A stretch of 64,000 bases of DNA, from positions 186,001 through 250,000 of the forward strand of contig JAACJK010000065.1 in the NCBI GenBank assembly GCA_013368325.1, given 5' to 3'. The position numbers and the translations under genes were made by a program. Position 1 is the stretch's first letter, and every line of letters begins with the position of its first letter. The notes under the pieces were generated by a model that was not told the origin of the DNA, ran no database searches, and saw only the letters and a list, made by a program, of their open reading frames with translations. This document shows positions 59,240-64,000 of this stretch, piece after piece. This DNA is from Ephemerocybe angulata. Its lineage: Eukaryota > Basidiomycota > Agaricomycetes > Agaricales > Psathyrellaceae.

Positions 59240-60653
59240 ACGAGAATCTAATAAACATCACTATCATGCTTCGCCGTGGGGTCTTTGATGGCACCTAGGT
59301 ACTAGGCCGATACACAGATACTCCTTGGCACCTTTTCATGAGGTCTGGAAGGACGAAGAATCACCAGTTTCAAATCTGTATCACTGAAGAAGCCAGTGGA
59401 GGCTATCAGCTTTATGTCAACTTCGAGTCTTGTCGCTTCTTGATGACGATCGTCAATCTTCTGTCTACCATTCGGTTGTCTTTTGTCAAAAAGAAACAGA
59501 GATTGGCTTCTGAAATCTTGAGCAAATGAGGTTGGACCAAGTATTGGAGCTCTACAATGGTGCGCATGCGTGAGGAGGCTCCAGGAGACAGGCGCCCAAG
59601 GGCAGCGGCCTCAGCCGGCCGGCACCTCTGCCGTCTGGCAGGGCACCGCCACCCCGATTAGTAGTTCAAGCTCCGACCTGAAGTTGGCTTGGCCCCTCTT
59701 GGCCCAAGCGCCCACAGTGGCCAGCAGCTGCACATCACTCTCCATAACCACCTTCAACATAGCAAGAGGGATGAATTCAATCGCATATTGAGAGATTGTA
59801 TCAGTCACCTATTCCTGGTCGAGGAGGGACATGACGATACGTAGAGGGTAAGTCTGCGATTTACCCCAAACCTGCCCCTCGGAACTGACAAGCCAAAAGA
59901 AAGCAGTGTTCTCTGAGTGCAGCCAGGATAAGCCTAATATGCATTTCAACTCATCCAGTACTGCTCAACTTCGGCCCCAATCGACCCACTTCAAATCTGG
60001 TCCTCAAAGGACTCCAGGACTTGTCAATATACGGTGCCGTTTATACGCACAACGGGACTCGTGAATTCATTCGAGTCGGAGGGATGCTTCCCGCTTCTTA
60101 TTTGACGGGCCCATGATGAGAATCTCGTCCATTCTGAATCCACGAGCTCGGAAATACCGAAGCTCAACAGGCTCCGGTGATGTCCTCCCAGTACCTGCTC
60201 CTGGGGAACGACGGATCTAGTTTAAATGGTAATCCTCTACACCTTAAGGGAACCTACTGCACTTCAAACAAAGTCGAAGTCTGACATTGACGTTTTGGCG
60301 CCGCGGCGCCATGTCTCGCCTCCAGCCTTGTCGCACTTAACCCGTGCCTGCAACTCGCCTTATGCACGGAATGCATCGCAGCACATTCATACGAGGCCGC
60401 CATAAGAAGGTTCCTCACAGTGCTTTACAAGGTCAGTCAATGTCTTTGTCCCGCCTGACGTCGATGTGGCTAACCGACGTAGCCCTCCCCCACAGACTCC
60501 GAGAACGGGCTTGTGACCACACAAAGAAGCCAGTTTGAGAACCTTTTCCAAGAATTCTTTTCGTGTTCTCTCTCACCAGCCTGCTGGTACTGAGACTGGC
60601 TTTACTTAAGGCCAAGGAATGTCGATCGAGAGCACGTCCCTTTCTCCCCGCGC
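59240..60653. other. Divergent intergenic region without a supported gene
   Basis: Between GNAT gene C (-) and the PX-GH18 gene (+). The frames at 59338-59529 and 59570-59791 have no recognisable feature. The 3' part is the promoter region of the chitinase gene. Confidence 0.5.
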
Positions 60654-60661
60654 TATATAAA
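60654..60661 (+). promoter_or_regulatory. TATA box of the PX-GH18 gene
   Basis: TATATAAA 100 bases before the ATG, followed by the C/T-rich stretch CTGTCTCCCTTCTTTCTCTC. Confidence 0.65.
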
Positions 60662-60760
60662 CGCTGCACAAGCCCGATTCGCTGTCTCCCTTCTTTCTCT
60701 CGTTCCTATCTATCCCAGACATACGACCTCTCCACTCTGGACGATTAGAGTAAGCGCATC

Positions 60761-61776
60761 ATGACTTCGGTCCCCACAATCACTGTCCCTGGGCACACCA
60801 CGGCCTCCTCTCCTCGCCCTCACATCCTCTATACCGTCAACGTCCTCAAGAATAACAAGGAGACCTCGGTAAAGCGCAGATACTCCGAGGTATGTATCTC
60901 ATCATGGCAATGCTCCGTGGCCATTCTCCGGGAACTCATGCAACGTGTTATCTCCGCTAGTTCGTCACCCTCCACGACGTCCTGAAGGACCCCTTCAACC
61001 TCCCTCCCAAGCGACTCCTCACCACGACCTTCCTCCCCTCCGCCTGGGCCGACGACACACTCATCGAGGAGCGCAAGCAAGGGTTGGCAGAGTACCTCAC
61101 CGATCTCGCCTCCTCTTCCAAGTACAAGTACCACACCGCGCTGCACCAGTTCCTCTTGGGTGAAGAAACGACCACCAGCAACTCGCTCAACTCCGATGGC
61201 GGTCCTACGAGGGACGGGTTTGACTTAGAGGATGCGTTGCCGAGCACCTTGCCTAGAAAGGCGGCGCTTACGCTGGCTGCGATGGGATTGAACAGGCCTA
61301 CCGGGGCGGACGTCGTCTCGTTCCTGGCTGCTCCAGCTGCGGCGTCGGCCTCGGCCTCGGACAGTGGAGCTATCAAGGCTGCTGCAGAGACAGGCACCGC
61401 GGCTACCGGTATGCATTCTGCTGCGTACTATCCTGGGTGGAGCGCCTCTGCGATGCCTCCCGAGAAGGTCGACTTTAGCAAGTTCGACATTCTCTATTTC
61501 GGTGCGTCTTCCCTCTATTCTCCTGCTGAAAGTGTTTTGACTCTTTGTTAGCCTTTGCCATGCCCAACTCCTCTTCCGGGCTAACCTGGGAAGGTAGCGA
61601 CAAGGACGTCCTCAGGCGACTCGTTACCAGCGCGCGGAAGAGCGGCAAGGGCACAAAGATCGCCTTGTCCGTCGGCGGCTGGGGCGGCTGCTACTGGTTC
61701 TCCCAGGCATGCTCCACTGCCAGCAACCGCAAGAAGTTCGTCGCTGCGCTCATGGACGCCGTCAAGACCTACGACC

Positions 61777-61814
<38 letters not shown>

Positions 61815-62938
61815 CCCGGCGCGGGAAACCCCTATTCGGCGAACGACGCGGCGAATTTGTTGGCGCTTATGAAGGCGCTTAGGACTCAGCTCGGGACGTG
61901 TGCGATCTTGGCCGCTGCTGTATCCCATTTGCCCTGGCTTGGGTCGAACGGGAAGCCGTTGACGGACGTAACGGACTTTGCAGCTGTCATGACATACATC
62001 AACATCATGTGCGTCCGAGTTCTGTCTTCTTCATTCATCTTAGCTTCTAACCCTCTTCTTTAGGAACTACGATGTGTGGGGTGCTTCTGGAACACCAGGA
62101 CCCAATGCACCCATGGGAAACCTCTGCGGGACGTCCAAGCAGCCTCAGGCTAGCGCCCAGGCCGCTTTGGCTCAGTGGAAGGCAGCTGGGTTCCCCGCCA
62201 ACAAGCAGTCGCTCGGCCTCGCCCTGTACGGCTGGGTCTCGCAGAGCACAAAGACCGTGCTGAGCGGCGCCTCGCTTCCCGCTGCCAACTTCCTCGTTCT
62301 CGCCAAGACGGAAGGCAAGTCGGAGGACGATCTTCAGTTCCTTAACGGCGCACATCCCAGAACGAAGGACGGGGTCGTAGCCCAGAGTGCGGCGACCGAG
62401 AGCGGGGCCGCTGCCCCTGCTGCTGTTGTCGCCGCTGCGGCAGCCACTGAAGATGAGAGCGACGCTACGAAGGCCAATGGGGAAGTTCTTGTGCAAGCAG
62501 CGGCCACCGCTAATCTGCAGAAATGGTTCGGCCAGCAGATCCCGTTCAAGACGATCGTGTCGTCTGGTGCGCTTGCGAAGAAGTCGGACGGAACTTATAC
62601 CGGCAGCGGAGGTTTCACGATGGGCTGGGACAACTGCAGCAATACGCCTTACCTGTTCAATGCTTCGCAGAAGACTGTAATCTCTTATGATGGTGAGTCT
62701 GCCTTCTCTGTTTCCGATCTTCGAAGCTGGCGCTGATTACGATTCAAATAGATACTTGGTCGTTGAACGACAAGGCTAAGTTTGCGAAGAGTAGCGGAAT
62801 GGCCGGGTGCTTCACTTGGTCGTGCGATCAGGTATGTTCTACATCGTTCTCATTCAAAGTGACATCTCCCTAACGCCTGAATAGGACGATGGGTATGCCC
62901 TTCAGAACGCTATTCGCAAGGCTCTCGGCAAGTCGTAG
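60761..62938 (+). CDS. GH18 chitinase fused to an N-terminal PX domain
   Basis: Exons 60761-60889, 60961-61501, 61552-62008, 62064-62692, 62752-62831 and 62885-62938; 1890 nt, 629 aa. Residues ~20-130 form a PX (phox) domain: HILYTVNVLKNN, the phosphoinositide-binding RRYSEF split by intron 1, the PP loop (FNLPPKRLL), then ERKQGLAEYLTDL. After a Ser/Ala-rich linker comes the GH18 TIM barrel: SVGGWGG (strand 3), the catalytic DGIDIDWEYP at about residue 300 with proton-donor Glu, NYDVWG and GCFTWSCDQDDG. An Ala/Glu-rich insertion (~470-515) lies within the barrel region. There is no signal peptide, so the enzyme should be cytosolic or bound to endosomal or vacuolar membranes through PI3P-type lipids, not secreted. 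Activity on chitin or chito-oligosaccharides is inferred from the intact DxxDxDxE motif. Confidence 0.92.
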
Positions 62939-63302
62939 ATGTCAGCTCTCGTCAAATGTGTCTATCGGGCTAGTATTACCCACCTCTCCGAAGTCTATCC
63001 GCCTTCATTGTACAGCGATACCTCCATTTCATCCACTCACGACCATCAGTAACGATTTCCCTACTTGTTTATCTTTACTTATGATATGTACACTAGATAA
63101 GCGCCCAATATACATGGCTTCCGTTCAGACAACGGGTCGTCGATCACATCCCAATTATGAAGTAAGCGCCGAAGATCAAGCATGCTGTACTCAGAAGCAC
63201 CATAGCCCGGTCTTGGGCGGGCGATATAGTTCCATTCTTTCCCCCTCCTGCTGGGTTCCTAGTAGGGCAAAAGACATGTCCGTCAGTCTCTCTGCGTTCG
63301 AT
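62939..63302. other. Convergent intergenic region
   Basis: 3' flanks of the PX-GH18 gene and of the terminal minus-strand gene. TAAGCGCCC at 63098 and a near match (GTAAGCGCCG) at about 63163. Confidence 0.5.
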
Positions 63303-64000
63303 TCAGACTTGAACGGAATTATGCACGCACGGTTCGTAAATGATGGCCACAGTCCCGTAGGCTTCAAAATGAAGAATGGTATCAACGAGCCTTACAGAAG
63401 CAGTCGAATTCTGGCCAGTTGACCAAGCTGTGGTGCATCCATCCTCGAATAGCCACGTCTGGTGATGCTCGCTGCGCTTCGCAGTACTATAGAAGAGGGT
63501 GCGGCCTATCTGCGCTTCTGCCAGGTTCAGCATCGAAGGCTCTGCTTCGGTGTTAGTGGCCAAGAGAAGCGTCGACCCATCCGGGCGTATCCAAACAGAC
63601 ATCTCGATGCCGACCTCGGGTCCGAAAATTGTCCAGAAAGTTGAGGGGTCGAGGATGAAGGAAGACATATTATGAGTGAGTGGGTATGCAAACCTCGAGG
63701 CATGAGCCTTTATATCATCGGTCGTAGGGTCTGTCCAGGAAACAAGGCCTTTGAAATGTAACGGTGTTAGCAGAGAAGGTGTTTGTGGAGGTGCGAGGTA
63801 CACACCTTTAGCACCGTGGATTATCGAAAGACTACTTTGGGCCACGAATTCTCGTCCGGTGGGGGCACGTTTCCAATATCTAGATGCGTTTCTGAGAGTC
63901 AAAATCCGACATCGACCATGGCGGTGGAGGCGACTTACTGGACACCTCCAAATCCTTGTGGGACAGCCCAGACGGCCTTGCTGTTTGTCCAGTTGTTATA
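63303..64000 (-). CDS. Glycoside-hydrolase-like protein, C-terminal part (runs off the window)
   Basis: Three exons visible: 63939-64000 (partial), 63806-63879 and 63303-63748, with introns of 59 and 57 nt in consistent phase. The visible protein reads YNNWTNSKAVWAVPQGFG, then YWKRAPTGREF … LSIIHGAKGLVSWTDPTTDDI, then a beta-rich C-terminal domain (VGIEMSVWIRPDGSTLLLATN). WAVPQGFG … YW … NHGA-like … SW is the pattern at the end of a TIM barrel in a group of Agaricomycete glycoside-hydrolase-like proteins, followed by a beta-sandwich. The catalytic residues and N-terminus lie beyond the right edge, so neither enzyme class nor secretion can be judged. Confidence 0.65.

Overview
The window is nuclear DNA of a mushroom-forming basidiomycete (Agaricomycetes, probably Agaricales). 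The evidence is short introns (mostly 45-90 nt) with GTRNGT donors and CTRAY branch sites just before the acceptor, CT-rich core promoters with occasional TATA boxes, and lineage-typical proteins. Coding models below were built by hand from splice signals; for most multi-exon genes the summed exon length is an exact multiple of three with no internal stop.

Positions 1-28318 are a tandem array of three diverged units of about 9.8 kb (1-9873, 9874-19619, 19620-28318). It probably continues past the left edge. Each unit ends in an ankyrin-repeat DHHC palmitoyltransferase gene of the Akr1 type. Only the third copy (25880-28318) is complete and keeps the DHHC-cysteine-rich domain; copies one and two stop just before it. 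Around these genes lie intron-dense stretches: a TATA box, then many short exon-like and intron-like segments. Where I translated exons they carry stops in all frames or reading frames that differ between copies, while the splice signals are largely kept. I read this as spliced non-coding RNA or a very long spliced 5' leader. The segments after the truncated copies hold a second TATA-led series, with an intronic hairpin that shows a compensatory base-pair change between copies. This array is the most unusual part of the window.

From 28 to 48 kb are ordinary single-copy genes: an M43-type secreted metalloprotease (31753-33268, +), translation elongation factor 1-gamma (33626-35397, +), a single-pass membrane protein with an in-frame stop (35952-37422, -), an Agaricomycete orphan protein (about 39.2-40.4 kb, +), a small unknown protein (41046-41801, +), a secreted lysine-rich protein (42638-43474, -) and a ferric reductase (45046-47329, -).

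From 48.9 to 59.1 kb, all on the minus strand, are three paralogous GNAT acetyltransferase genes, a class I SAM-dependent methyltransferase and a large Agaricomycete orphan gene whose stop codon is also the splice acceptor of the methyltransferase. A 669-bp Mutator-like MITE with 9-bp target duplications sits at 50251-50919. At 60761-62938 (+) is a GH18 chitinase with an N-terminal PX (phosphoinositide-binding) domain and no evident signal peptide. The window ends inside a glycoside-hydrolase-like gene (63303-64000, -).
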